NCBI GenBank assembly: GCA_031290985.1
Contig: JARLJW010000108.1
Location: forward strand, 1 to 33,689
Length of the DNA stretch: 33,689 nucleotides
Source: Verrucomicrobiia bacterium
GTDB lineage: Bacteria > Verrucomicrobiota > Verrucomicrobiia > Limisphaerales > UBA11358
Direction: 5' to 3'
The translations under genes and the position numbers were made by a program. Below are positions 22,441 to 30,679 of the stretch, one piece after another; position 1 is the first letter of the stretch, and the number at the start of each line of letters is the position of its first letter. The notes beneath the pieces are model-generated. The model had not been told where the DNA came from. It searched no databases and saw only the letters and a list, made by a program, of their open reading frames with translations.

Positions 22441-25380
22441 TTATTGCACGGAAACCGTCCGGTAAAAGCGCGCCATTGGACCGGGAAACCCGGGCACACT
22501 GAACAGCGCGGGCGACGCGGTGGCGGTGGTGTTGGTCCAGGTGACCCAGTTCCGTAGATCATCTGAGTATTGGATGAGATAGTACATGCCCAACTCGCCG
22601 GTGAAACGCAGTTGCGGCACCGGGCTGCTGTTCGCGATGGTGAGTTGCGAGGCGGGCAGCGCGCGGACGTGGACGCCGATGGTATTGGTGTAGGAAAACG
22701 ATGAAGCATCCGTGACCTTGAACTGAAAACTGCCGAGACCGTGGAAATTCGCCGTGGGCGTGAAGCGCGCGACCTTTCCGCCGGCCAGCAGGCTGATGGT
22801 CCCGTTGGTTGGATTGGAGACGACATAAGCCGGCGAGTTGTTCGTGAAACCGCGGGTGAACTGGGTCAGGTCCACATCCACATTCGTGTTGCGCACACAA
22901 TCAACATGAACCGCCGCCAGCCAGTTCAAATAATCTTCGAGGTTCGAGTAGCCGTCGCCGTCGGGATCGCCATTGCTGTCGGAAAAATCTCCGGGCGCGG
23001 AATCGGGGTTCAAACCTTTCAGCAATTCCCACCAGTCCGGCATCCCGTCATGGTCAGTGTCTTCGGGCACATTGTAGGTGGCGTAAGGCGCCCACGGATA
23101 ATTTGCCGAATAATTCGCCCGGGTGGCATCGTTGGTATAATCATGCACGTCCGTTTGCGAATCAATCAGCCCGGGATTGTCCGGGCCGACGCTGTTCGCC
23201 TGGTAATAGCCGTTGATGGTATAATGCGGGCCGTTGGTGCCGATGTAATGCGTCGTGCCATCCAGCACCTCGCCGACGACCCGGCGGTCGATCAGGTCTT
23301 GCGCGGGCAAACTGCACCCCACATCCGACAACACCACCTTGTAGGCATTGCTGGCCGTCTGGGTCGTGACGTAGGACGGAAAAATTTCGGCGTTGGTGAT
23401 CGCCAGCGCGACCTGGTTCGCGTCGGCATAATTGTTGGAGCCGTTGCCGGTGGGCACGGCGGTGCCGATCTGCCAGTTGTTGTTGAAATAATTTTTCCCC
23501 TCCATCACGTTGCCAACCATGTAATAAAAGGGCTTGGTCGGATTGTTCGTGTTGATCGGATCCAGCCGCAGCAAGAAGGTCACCGGATTGTTCGCCGGAT
23601 ACGGCTTGTAATAATTGCTCTCGTAGTTGCAGCGCGCCACGCCGCCGTCCGTCGTGCGGGCGAGCCAGTTGTAAACGACATTATTGCGGATATCGAGCGA
23701 ACCGGCGTAGCTCACGCTCTTGTCATAACCGCCCGCCAGCGACCAGTTGCGATCTGTCGAGTGCGCGATCAAGTTATGGTGGTAGCTGCCGATTTCCCCG
23801 CTGATGGAGGCGGCAAACGCGTGCGGTTGATAGACATTATTGGAGCCCTGGGCCCGCAGCGTGTCATTGTAGTGGTAAGAATAGCGCAACGGTTCGGAAA
23901 TGATGTTTTTCTGATACGTGGTCATCGCCGACTGGCTCCCCACACTTCCGGATTGCAGGGAATTGCACGCCACATCCAGCGACCAACTCGACGAACAATG
24001 ATCAATGATCGTGTGCGTGGCGCTGCCCGGGCTCATGGCATCCATGGACTGCTGCGCCGCATCGCCGATGCGAAAGCGCATGAACCGCATGATGACATCG
24101 TTCGGTCCGCTCATGCCCGCGCGCCAGTTGGCGAAGCAGATGCCGTCGCCGGGCGCGGTCTGGCCGGCAATGGTAACATAGCCATTGTTGATGATGCAGG
24201 GTGATTGCAAGCGGATGAGCCCCGACACGCGGAAGACAACGGTGCGCGGCCCGCTGGCTTCGATCGCCGCCCGGTAGCTGCCCGGCCCGCTGTCATTCAA
24301 GTTGGTGACTTCCAGCACCACGCCGCCGCGCCCGCCGCGGGCAAAACGTCCGTAGCCTTCCGCACCCGGGAAGGCCAGGTGGCGCGTGCGGAACATCCAG
24401 ACCGCGCCGGGGGTGGCGTTGCCTAAAAAATCAATTTCATCAACGCGCCAGTAATAAGTCAGCAGGCTGTTGAGGCCGGCCACCGGGTAGTTGGCGGCAA
24501 CCTGGTTGCCTTGGAATTCCGGGGAGGCATGCGTGGCATTCTTGACCGCCGTTTGGTTGGTCCCGAAATAAACGTCGTGGGCAACCGCATTGCTGGCAAT
24601 CGCGGGGCTCCAGACCAGGACAAGGTTGCCGGTGTCCGCATCCACATGCTCATCACCGTTTGCCGGCACCGGTGAGTTGGCGATGTGCAGCGAGTTGGGG
24701 GTGTCGATCTCGAAGCCGTCCAGGACGACGTTCTTGGTGGTCGCGGCCGACGTGGTGTCGGCCGCAAAGAGCACGGTGGTCACGTCGCTGGTCGAGGCGG
24801 TGGTAAAATTAAGGTACACGGTCGGCGCGGCGAGGTCGTTCGTGCGGATCGAAGGAGTAATGGCGGTGACATAGGTACCGTTGAGGTAGACCTTGATCGG
24901 AGCCATGGTGCCCAGGGCGAGGGGCGAGTCGCCGGCGTTGTGGAACGTGAGCAGCGAATGCGCTCCCGCGCCGAGGCCGGTGATGGTCATTTGAATCTGC
25001 CCGCCGGCATTGGCCACCGCCGGGTTCACGGTGACGCCGTCGCTTACCAGTTGCCATCCGGCGGTGGTGGTGCCGAGGGCGTAGTAGGTGTAGGTGAGAC
25101 CAGTGCCGCCCGCGCCCTGCGCCGCCGCCGTCATGGCCAGGGACACGGTGACGATGGAGACGGTGGAGTCGTTGTTGGTGAAATTGAAGCTTTGGGTGAT
25201 CGGCGACGTCCCGGTGCTCGAGGTGCCGCCGCTGCCCGCAGTGGTCCATTGCGTGTAGCCGGTCGCCGTCGTGCTCAGGCTGTTTTTGCCGTCACGATTG
25301 ATGTCCACCTTCAGTTCACCTGCCATTCCATCGCCGGCGATGAAGACGAGCAGGCACAACCGAAAAAACTTCGATTTCAT
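22441..25380 (-). CDS. Secreted multidomain pectate lyase (PL1-like)
   Basis: This 979-residue protein has a signal peptide (1-20), a Ca-loop-like 'VDINRDGKNSLS' and beta-rich module (25-230), and an Ig/fibronectin-like module (235-332). A right-handed beta-helix pectate lyase domain from 335 to about 720 contains 'FPGAEGYGRFARGGRGG', 'TIAGQTAPGDGICF' and 'IIDHCSSSWSLD'. A TSP3-like acidic repeat lies near 770-820 ('EDTDHDGMPDWWE', 'DPDGDGYSNLEDYL'), an Ig-like module near 825-905, and a C-terminal 'YYLIQYSDDLRNWVTW' segment typical of secreted Verrucomicrobia proteins. It cleaves polygalacturonate by beta-elimination outside the cell. The start is ATG 25378-25380; 18 further codons are open but would cover the shared 31-bp element. 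Confidence 0.88.
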   Translation of the reverse strand: MKSKFFRLCLLVFIAGDGMAGELKVDINRDGKNSLSTTATGYTQWTTAGSGGTSSTGTSPITQSFNFTNNDSTVSIVTVSLAMTAAAQGAGGTGLTYTYYALGTTTAGWQLVSDGVTVNPAVANAGGQIQMTITGLGAGAHSLLTFHNAGDSPLALGTMAPIKVYLNGTYVTAITPSIRTNDLAAPTVYLNFTTASTSDVTTVLFAADTTSAATTKNVVLDGFEIDTPNSLHIANSPVPANGDEHVDADTGNLVLVWSPAIASNAVAHDVYFGTNQTAVKNATHASPEFQGNQVAANYPVAGLNSLLTYYWRVDEIDFLGNATPGAVWMFRTRHLAFPGAEGYGRFARGGRGGVVLEVTNLNDSGPGSYRAAIEASGPRTVVFRVSGLIRLQSPCIINNGYVTIAGQTAPGDGICFANWRAGMSGPNDVIMRFMRFRIGDAAQQSMDAMSPGSATHTIIDHCSSSWSLDVACNSLQSGSVGSQSAMTTYQKNIISEPLRYSYHYNDTLRAQGSNNVYQPHAFAASISGEIGSYHHNLIAHSTDRNWSLAGGYDKSVSYAGSLDIRNNVVYNWLARTTDGGVARCNYESNYYKPYPANNPVTFLLRLDPINTNNPTKPFYYMVGNVMEGKNYFNNNWQIGTAVPTGNGSNNYADANQVALAITNAEIFPSYVTTQTASNAYKVVLSDVGCSLPAQDLIDRRVVGEVLDGTTHYIGTNGPHYTINGYYQANSVGPDNPGLIDSQTDVHDYTNDATRANYSANYPWAPYATYNVPEDTDHDGMPDWWELLKGLNPDSAPGDFSDSNGDPDGDGYSNLEDYLNWLAAVHVDCVRNTNVDVDLTQFTRGFTNNSPAYVVSNPTNGTISLLAGGKVARFTPTANFHGLGSFQFKVTDASSFSYTNTIGVHVRALPASQLTIANSSPVPQLRFTGELGMYYLIQYSDDLRNWVTWTNTTATASPALFSVPGFPGPMARFYRTVSVQ

Positions 25381-25426
25381 GGGCGGCAAGAAATTAACAC
25401 AGCATTGTGAGCGTGAACCTTGTAAT

Positions 25427-25457
25427 TTCTGCAAACTTGCTTGAGAAAACTGCGCTG
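25427..25457 (-). promoter_or_regulatory. 31-bp element shared with the uxaE promoter (copy 2)
   Basis: This matches 3169-3199 at 24 of 31 positions. The blocks TTCTGCAA (25427-25434), TTGAGAA (25441-25447) and CTGCGCTG (25450-25457) are kept, and the second half-site is more divergent (AACTGCG). Its near edge is 46 bases before the pectate lyase ATG, in the 81-base gap after GH127. It is a likely activator site for the lyase and the genes behind it. Confidence 0.6.
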
Positions 25458-25461
25458 AAAA

Positions 25462-27492
25462 CTACCAGCCAGCACGCGGCAGCCAGACGGACATCTCCGA
25501 TGCTCCCCGGTTCTGCCAGACCGAATACGGTATGAACTTCACCGCGACGGTCTTGAACTGTTCCGGCTGCACCGCACGATACAGCTTTCCGCTCCAATCC
25601 TCCCCAGCCCGCGCCAAAACCTTGCCGTCCAAAACCACCACCCCGCCCAGCAGCCGGCCATCGAAGCGCGCCAGCAGATTGACGTCAGTGGGAATTCGCA
25701 CGTCAGAAATTTTCACGCCGGGCGGCAAGTCCGGCGACTCCAGGCAATAGACCACCGGTCCGCGCTGGATGGCGACCTGGTTCAAATCCTCCTCCACCAG
25801 CGGGTTTGCCTCCATCAAGCGCACAGGCATCGGCAAATCAACATCGACAAAATCACCCGGCCGCCACGCGCGGCGAATTTCAACGTAGCCTTGCACCCCG
25901 TCCGCCGCCCCGGCGGAGTCAGGCTGATTGTTCAAGCGCACGCCCGCACCGTTCGCCCAACCGGGAATCCGCAGCTTGAGGCCAAAAACTTTTGAGCCGC
26001 ACGCTTCCACCTTGATCCGTACGTGCCCGCTCCACGGATAGTCCGTCGCCTGCGACAGCTTGATTTTTTCGCCGGATAATTCCGTTGCCAGCGCGCTGCC
26101 GCCGTAAAGATTGACCCAGATCGCGTCCGCCGACTTCACGTAGGCATAATCAGCCGATTCGGCAATCGTGCGCACCAGATTTGGCGGACAGCAGAACGAA
26201 CTGACAAAGGGCACGCGTTGCCGCGACCAGCGCAACGCCATCGGCATGGGCTCCGTCACCCGCAACGGGTTGGCGTAAAAGAAATTTGTCCCGTCAAGCG
26301 CCACCCCTGAAAGCACGCTGTTATAAAGCTCCAGCTCGACGACATCCATGTACCGGCCCTCGCCCGTCGCGAGAAACATGCGCCAGTTCCACAGCGCATT
26401 GCCGATGTTCGCGCAGGTCTCGTTGTGCGCCGTGGTGTTGGGGAGCTGGAAATCCCGGCCATAAGACTGGTGCACGCGCGTGATGCTTTTTTGATCCTTT
26501 GAACCGTCCGGCGACGCGCCATCGTAAAGAGCCCCGCAGCCGCCGGTGATGTACATTTTTTCCGTGACCACGTTCGTCCAAATTTTCCCCAACGGCCGCC
26601 ACAGGTTCGTGTCGCCCGTCTCCAAAAACAAATCCGCCGCGCCCGCATAAAGATAATTGGCCCGGACGGCGTGGCCTTCCGCCTCGGCCTGACCGGCGAA
26701 TGGGATGCGGTCCTGGTTGTCACTGCTGCCGTCCTTGACCAAGTCGCGCATCGCGAGCCAGCGTTTCGCCAGCGCCAGATAGCGCGGCTCGCCCGTGACG
26801 CGGTACAACTCCACGATGCCCATGTAATGCGATGGACAAATATTTTGCAGGGCCAGTTCCGGCGTGGGCTGCTGGAAAACTCCGTCCAAATAATCCGCCG
26901 CCCTGCGCGCAATCGTCAGGAAATTGGTCTTGCCCGTGACGCGATAATGGATGCTCGCGGCGGTCAGCAACTGGCCCATGTTATACACCTCCCAATTATT
27001 GCGGTCGCGCAGCGGGGCGGCGGTGGAATTCGTCTCGCGCTGATGCAACTGCACCCAGGTGTCGATATAACCATTGGTCGCCTGCGCCCGGGCGATGACA
27101 GCGATGATCTCATCCAGCTTTTTTTGCAGCGCGGCATCATTGGTCACCGCGAGCGTCGCGCTGGCCCCCTCGAGAAACTTGTAAAAATCGCCATCATTAA
27201 ACGATGCGCCGTGTGGTTTGCCCTCCACGAGCCCGGCCAAAATTTCAAAGTTGTAATAAAACTGGCTGTAATTCGTGCCCTGCATCAGCCGCGCCATGCC
27301 GGGCACCATCTGCGCGCGGCACAATTCGAACCGATCTGCCCAGAAGCCGTCCGTCCACCTTACCTCCCCCAGACCGACCGGGTGGACAACGGCATGGGGA
27401 CTCGCGGTGGTATCAACGATTCCCCGTTCGGCGGCTGCGAGCGATGAAGCCATGACGACGAAGGCCAAGGCGATGGATGCCAGAGTTTTCAT
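25462..27492 (-). CDS. Secreted GH127-family beta-L-arabinofuranosidase-like enzyme
   Basis: This 676-residue protein (DUF1680/GH127) has a signal peptide (about 1-21). The zinc-thiolate site of GH127 is complete: E358 and C360 in 'HNETCANIGN' and C434-C435 in 'FCCPPNLVR', where the cysteine in that motif is the proposed nucleophile. The N-terminal 'VRWTDGFWADRFELC' and (alpha/alpha)6 barrel segments ('GYIDTWVQLHQRETN', 'YMGIVELYRVTGEPRYL') are typical. It should release beta-L-arabinofuranosyl units from arabinan, extensin or pectin side chains. ATG 27490-27492 overlaps the preceding stop (ATGA), so it is translated with the large hydrolase gene upstream. Confidence 0.9.
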   Translation of the reverse strand: MKTLASIALAFVVMASSLAAAERGIVDTTASPHAVVHPVGLGEVRWTDGFWADRFELCRAQMVPGMARLMQGTNYSQFYYNFEILAGLVEGKPHGASFNDGDFYKFLEGASATLAVTNDAALQKKLDEIIAVIARAQATNGYIDTWVQLHQRETNSTAAPLRDRNNWEVYNMGQLLTAASIHYRVTGKTNFLTIARRAADYLDGVFQQPTPELALQNICPSHYMGIVELYRVTGEPRYLALAKRWLAMRDLVKDGSSDNQDRIPFAGQAEAEGHAVRANYLYAGAADLFLETGDTNLWRPLGKIWTNVVTEKMYITGGCGALYDGASPDGSKDQKSITRVHQSYGRDFQLPNTTAHNETCANIGNALWNWRMFLATGEGRYMDVVELELYNSVLSGVALDGTNFFYANPLRVTEPMPMALRWSRQRVPFVSSFCCPPNLVRTIAESADYAYVKSADAIWVNLYGGSALATELSGEKIKLSQATDYPWSGHVRIKVEACGSKVFGLKLRIPGWANGAGVRLNNQPDSAGAADGVQGYVEIRRAWRPGDFVDVDLPMPVRLMEANPLVEEDLNQVAIQRGPVVYCLESPDLPPGVKISDVRIPTDVNLLARFDGRLLGGVVVLDGKVLARAGEDWSGKLYRAVQPEQFKTVAVKFIPYSVWQNRGASEMSVWLPRAGW

Positions 27493-30155
27493 GGTGGTGT
27501 CCCGCCAAGTTGGGCGTCGCGATTTTGGAGCGGGATCGACGCGGGCACGACACCCAGAATCACAAAGCTGCCCGTGCCGATCAGTTCCAGCTTTTGCCGG
27601 CCGGCCTCGAAACGAAAGGCGTGGAGATTCACGCCGGGACAGCCGGGGATCGCAGCGGCGTTTTCGATCACCGTATCCACACCCCCCCGCTCATCCGCCT
27701 GCGCGGCGAATTCCAGCTTGGGCACCTGCAGCCAGGCCTTCTGGTTGCTGTTAAAATAACCGACCAGCACCTGCACGGGTTCCGCGGTTTCAAATTCGAT
27801 GGGCGCAAGGCCCTTTTTCGCCGACTCGTGGGAGAAACGGATGCCGGTCAGGTTTTTCAATTCCGGAGCGAGGTCGCGAATCACATATTTCCGGTCGGTG
27901 AAGACTTTTGCACCGGCGGCCACGGGGTAGGTTTCGGCATTGGTGGAGAGCAGCCGAAACGCCGCCGCCGGCCACGGTTGGATGCTGGCAGCATCCACCT
28001 TGATGACGGGATTGGTATTTTGCTGCAAGTCCGCCACCCGCGCTTGAAAATTCACCAGTTCCTTCTGGTAAAGCGGCACCAGTTGCGACCAGAGATAATT
28101 TGTGCCCTTACCACCGACGCCACCATTGACCGGAATTTTCCGCTGCGAAGTCTGCATGGAATTGGCGAAGTGATACGCCGGGCCGGTCAAGGCCACCAGT
28201 TTTTGATAGGCGTCAAAACTGGAAGCCAAATGTGTTTCCGCCGTGCGCATGTCTCCGAGGTCCTGGCTGTAGCCATAACGCAAAACATAAAATGCGGCAG
28301 CGACCTTTCGCTCATAATTCGCATCAAGCATTTGGAGGCAATGAACGTCGTTTCTGAACCGTTCAAATTCAGCGCGATTTTTGGTGACCAATCCGGCGGC
28401 GGCCTCGACGGCGTTGACGGCGGCGGTTGATTCTTCACGCACCTCATGAGTAATCGACTCCGGCGTCTCACCAGCATGGGGCTCCTTATTCCATTCCCGC
28501 TTCACGTATTCATCCAACCGTTCGCCCAGCGGCGCCTGCGAGAGCCACAAGTCTTCGATGGCGCCGTATTTGTCCGGATTCACCAATTGATCCAGCGTCA
28601 TGCCGAGCGACAAGGTCTGACGGTTGCCTTCCGTGATGCCAAAGCGCCGGATGAGGCGCGGGGCGATTTCGCCGGCGGCGTTGTAGGCATCCAGAATTTT
28701 CTCCGCCGCATTGGTGTTGCCATAAAAATCCGCGAGCCGCGAGACCCAGTAGGCGCGTTCCCCCTTCTCCGGCAGGTCGGGATTCCATGCATACCGCGCC
28801 CAGGCCTCAAACCAGATCCAGTCGCGATCCCATTGCAACAGCGGCGGATCGGCGATGTCCGGCGCATACGGCCAGTTCCAATAGGAGAGTGGATACAGGT
28901 GAATCCCGCTCGCGCCCAGCCGGTCGCGCGAGGCGAGCACGGATTTGCGGATGAACTCCGTGTCGCCATAACGGAACGGTTCGAGGTTCGAAAGGATGTG
29001 GATGTTCACGAGGTGCGGGCCGAGCTTGCTCATCGCGAGATGCGTCGCCTGATCTTTGCCGCGCGGTTCCCAGGTGGTGAGCGATTCGCCGTTGTATTTC
29101 GTTTCCGTAAACAGGTTGGAATAAATCTGGAAACACGCCGGCATGACGACCTCGGCATCCATCGCGTGCGTGCGAATGACCACGGGCGGCTGTTCCTTCA
29201 GGCCGGCGGCCTTCATGCCGTCCAGCACGCCGGGCAAAATCGTCCGGGTCGCCCACTCCACTTGATTGCTCGTGCCGCGCAACGCTTCGCCCAGGCAAAG
29301 CATGAGGCCGACGTTGGGATATTCCTTCACGAACTCCGCGATGGATTTACGCGTGTAATCCGCCACCAGCGGCGTGGGGGCGGCGAGTTGCGTGGCGATG
29401 CCGTTCGTCTCCGCAAAAGGTTTGGAGACGATGATGTTGTAAAACATCTGCACCAGCCAGATGCCGCGCTTGTCGCACTCCTGCGCCAGCCAGCGGAACT
29501 GTTCCTGGTTTTTCTGAAAGACATCGTCCGGCACCTCGACGGCGTAGGGATAATCCTTCAGCCGCACGAGCGAAGCGAAGGGATGACCGCTCCAGAGGTA
29601 AAGGGTGTTCATCCGGTTCGCGGCCAAAAAATCAAGATATTCCGTCCACAGTTTCTTGTCGTAAAACCACGGGAACAACTCCGGTGTGTACGGATATTCG
29701 TAAACTTTTCTCCCGGGCAGGATATAGGTTTTTTGCATCCCGATGCACGTGCCGCGCAGGGTCATTGCCGGTTTGTCGGAAAAGCTCAGGTTGGTTGGCA
29801 GCTTGCCGGTTTCGCGAATCCGCTTCGCCAGTTCCAGACAGCCGTAGAGCGCGCCGGAGTCATCTTTTGAGTATACCCATATATATCCGGCTGGATTTGT
29901 TTCCAGCAAAAAGCCTTCCCGACCGATGCTCCATTTATGTTGGATGCTGATGACTATTTGCGGGAGGGCCAAGCCATTTAACTGTGGGTCGATATTTACG
30001 GTTTTGAGCGCCTCCATCACCTTCTCCGCGCCAAACCGAATGCGTGGGGAGGCGTTGGTGCCAATTATGACGGACACCGTTTCCGCGCGGCCAGAAAGCT
30101 GGCCCAGCAGCAACACCAGCATGACCAGGCGGGCGCGTTGGAAAAACAGGTTCAT
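27489..30155 (-). CDS. Large secreted glycoside-hydrolase-like protein (uronidase-like)
   Basis: This 888-residue protein has a signal peptide (1-24) and an N-terminal zincin-like domain (about 28-120), as in GH20/GH67/GH115 enzymes ('YIWVYSKDDSGALYGCLELA'). A TIM barrel follows ('FLAANRMNTLYLWSGHPF' and 'NVGLMLCLGEALRG', with E290 a candidate catalytic acid), then a helical region and a C-terminal beta module. I recall closely similar proteins in Bacteroidetes pectin loci annotated as alpha-galacturonidase- or alpha-glucuronidase-like, but I cannot name the CAZy family securely. In this setting, removal of terminal uronic acid from pectic oligosaccharides is the most plausible role. It is the first gene of the pectin run. 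Confidence 0.6.
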   Translation of the reverse strand: MNLFFQRARLVMLVLLLGQLSGRAETVSVIIGTNASPRIRFGAEKVMEALKTVNIDPQLNGLALPQIVISIQHKWSIGREGFLLETNPAGYIWVYSKDDSGALYGCLELAKRIRETGKLPTNLSFSDKPAMTLRGTCIGMQKTYILPGRKVYEYPYTPELFPWFYDKKLWTEYLDFLAANRMNTLYLWSGHPFASLVRLKDYPYAVEVPDDVFQKNQEQFRWLAQECDKRGIWLVQMFYNIIVSKPFAETNGIATQLAAPTPLVADYTRKSIAEFVKEYPNVGLMLCLGEALRGTSNQVEWATRTILPGVLDGMKAAGLKEQPPVVIRTHAMDAEVVMPACFQIYSNLFTETKYNGESLTTWEPRGKDQATHLAMSKLGPHLVNIHILSNLEPFRYGDTEFIRKSVLASRDRLGASGIHLYPLSYWNWPYAPDIADPPLLQWDRDWIWFEAWARYAWNPDLPEKGERAYWVSRLADFYGNTNAAEKILDAYNAAGEIAPRLIRRFGITEGNRQTLSLGMTLDQLVNPDKYGAIEDLWLSQAPLGERLDEYVKREWNKEPHAGETPESITHEVREESTAAVNAVEAAAGLVTKNRAEFERFRNDVHCLQMLDANYERKVAAAFYVLRYGYSQDLGDMRTAETHLASSFDAYQKLVALTGPAYHFANSMQTSQRKIPVNGGVGGKGTNYLWSQLVPLYQKELVNFQARVADLQQNTNPVIKVDAASIQPWPAAAFRLLSTNAETYPVAAGAKVFTDRKYVIRDLAPELKNLTGIRFSHESAKKGLAPIEFETAEPVQVLVGYFNSNQKAWLQVPKLEFAAQADERGGVDTVIENAAAIPGCPGVNLHAFRFEAGRQKLELIGTGSFVILGVVPASIPLQNRDAQLGGTPP

Positions 30156-30166
30156 GTGGTGCCGGA

Positions 30167-30183
30167 ATGATTCTTCAAATCAT
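30167..30183 (-). promoter_or_regulatory. Inverted repeat before the large hydrolase gene
   Basis: ATGATT and AATCAT flank a five-base spacer, ending 12 bases before the start codon. This 96-base gap after YjbQ is where the promoter of the pectin run is expected. No copy of the 31-bp element was found in it. An operator role is a guess. Confidence 0.25.
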
Positions 30184-30251
30184 CGCTAATGCAAATAGGA
30201 AAAACGCCAAACAAAAATTGGTTTCCGCCAAACCGCTTCGATTTCTCCGGA

Positions 30252-30671
30252 TCACTCGCCGATGAAATGCAGCGCGACATGGCGGGAATGCGGATGCGTC
30301 CGGTGTTCCCAGAGATAGATCCCCTGCCACGTTCCGAGCGCGAGCTGACCGCCGTGAACCGGCAACGACAGATTCACCGCCGTGAGCGCGGTGCGGATGT
30401 GCGCGGACATGTCGTCGGCACCCTCGGCGGTGTGGACGAACAACGGGTCGCCATCCCGCACCAGCCGCGCAAAAAAGGCGTCGAGATCGCGGCGCACATC
30501 GGGGTCGGCATTTTCCTGGATGAGCAGCGAGGCGGATGTATGCCGCAGATGCAGCGTGAGCAGGCCGTCCCGCAATTGGTTCGCCGCCACCCACTGTTCC
30601 ACGGCGGCGGTAAATTCGATCAAGCCGCGCCCGCGGGTCGGAATCACCAGTTCGTGAAACTGCTGGCGCAT
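30252..30671 (-). CDS. yjbQ: YjbQ/UPF0047 family protein
   Basis: This 139-residue protein matches the YjbQ family, called 'secondary thiamine-phosphate synthase enzyme' after weak complementation of thiE mutants; its true role is unsettled. The family signatures are 'HLRHTSASLLIQENADPDV' (41-59), 'EGADDMSAHIR' (83-93) and 'LGTWQGIYLWEHR' (112-124), with conserved His and Asp/Glu residues that could bind metal. It starts eight bases after the TPR gene and is probably co-transcribed with it. It is unrelated in function to the downstream pectin genes as far as can be seen. Confidence 0.92.
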   Translation of the reverse strand: MRQQFHELVIPTRGRGLIEFTAAVEQWVAANQLRDGLLTLHLRHTSASLLIQENADPDVRRDLDAFFARLVRDGDPLFVHTAEGADDMSAHIRTALTAVNLSLPVHGGQLALGTWQGIYLWEHRTHPHSRHVALHFIGE

Positions 30672-30679
30672 CGGCGGGG

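Noticed and set aside
30167..30200. A possible copy of the shared element before the large hydrolase gene
   Set aside because: The half-sites TTCTTCAA and TAATGCAA are about 16 rather than 21 bases apart, and the TTGAGAA block is missing.
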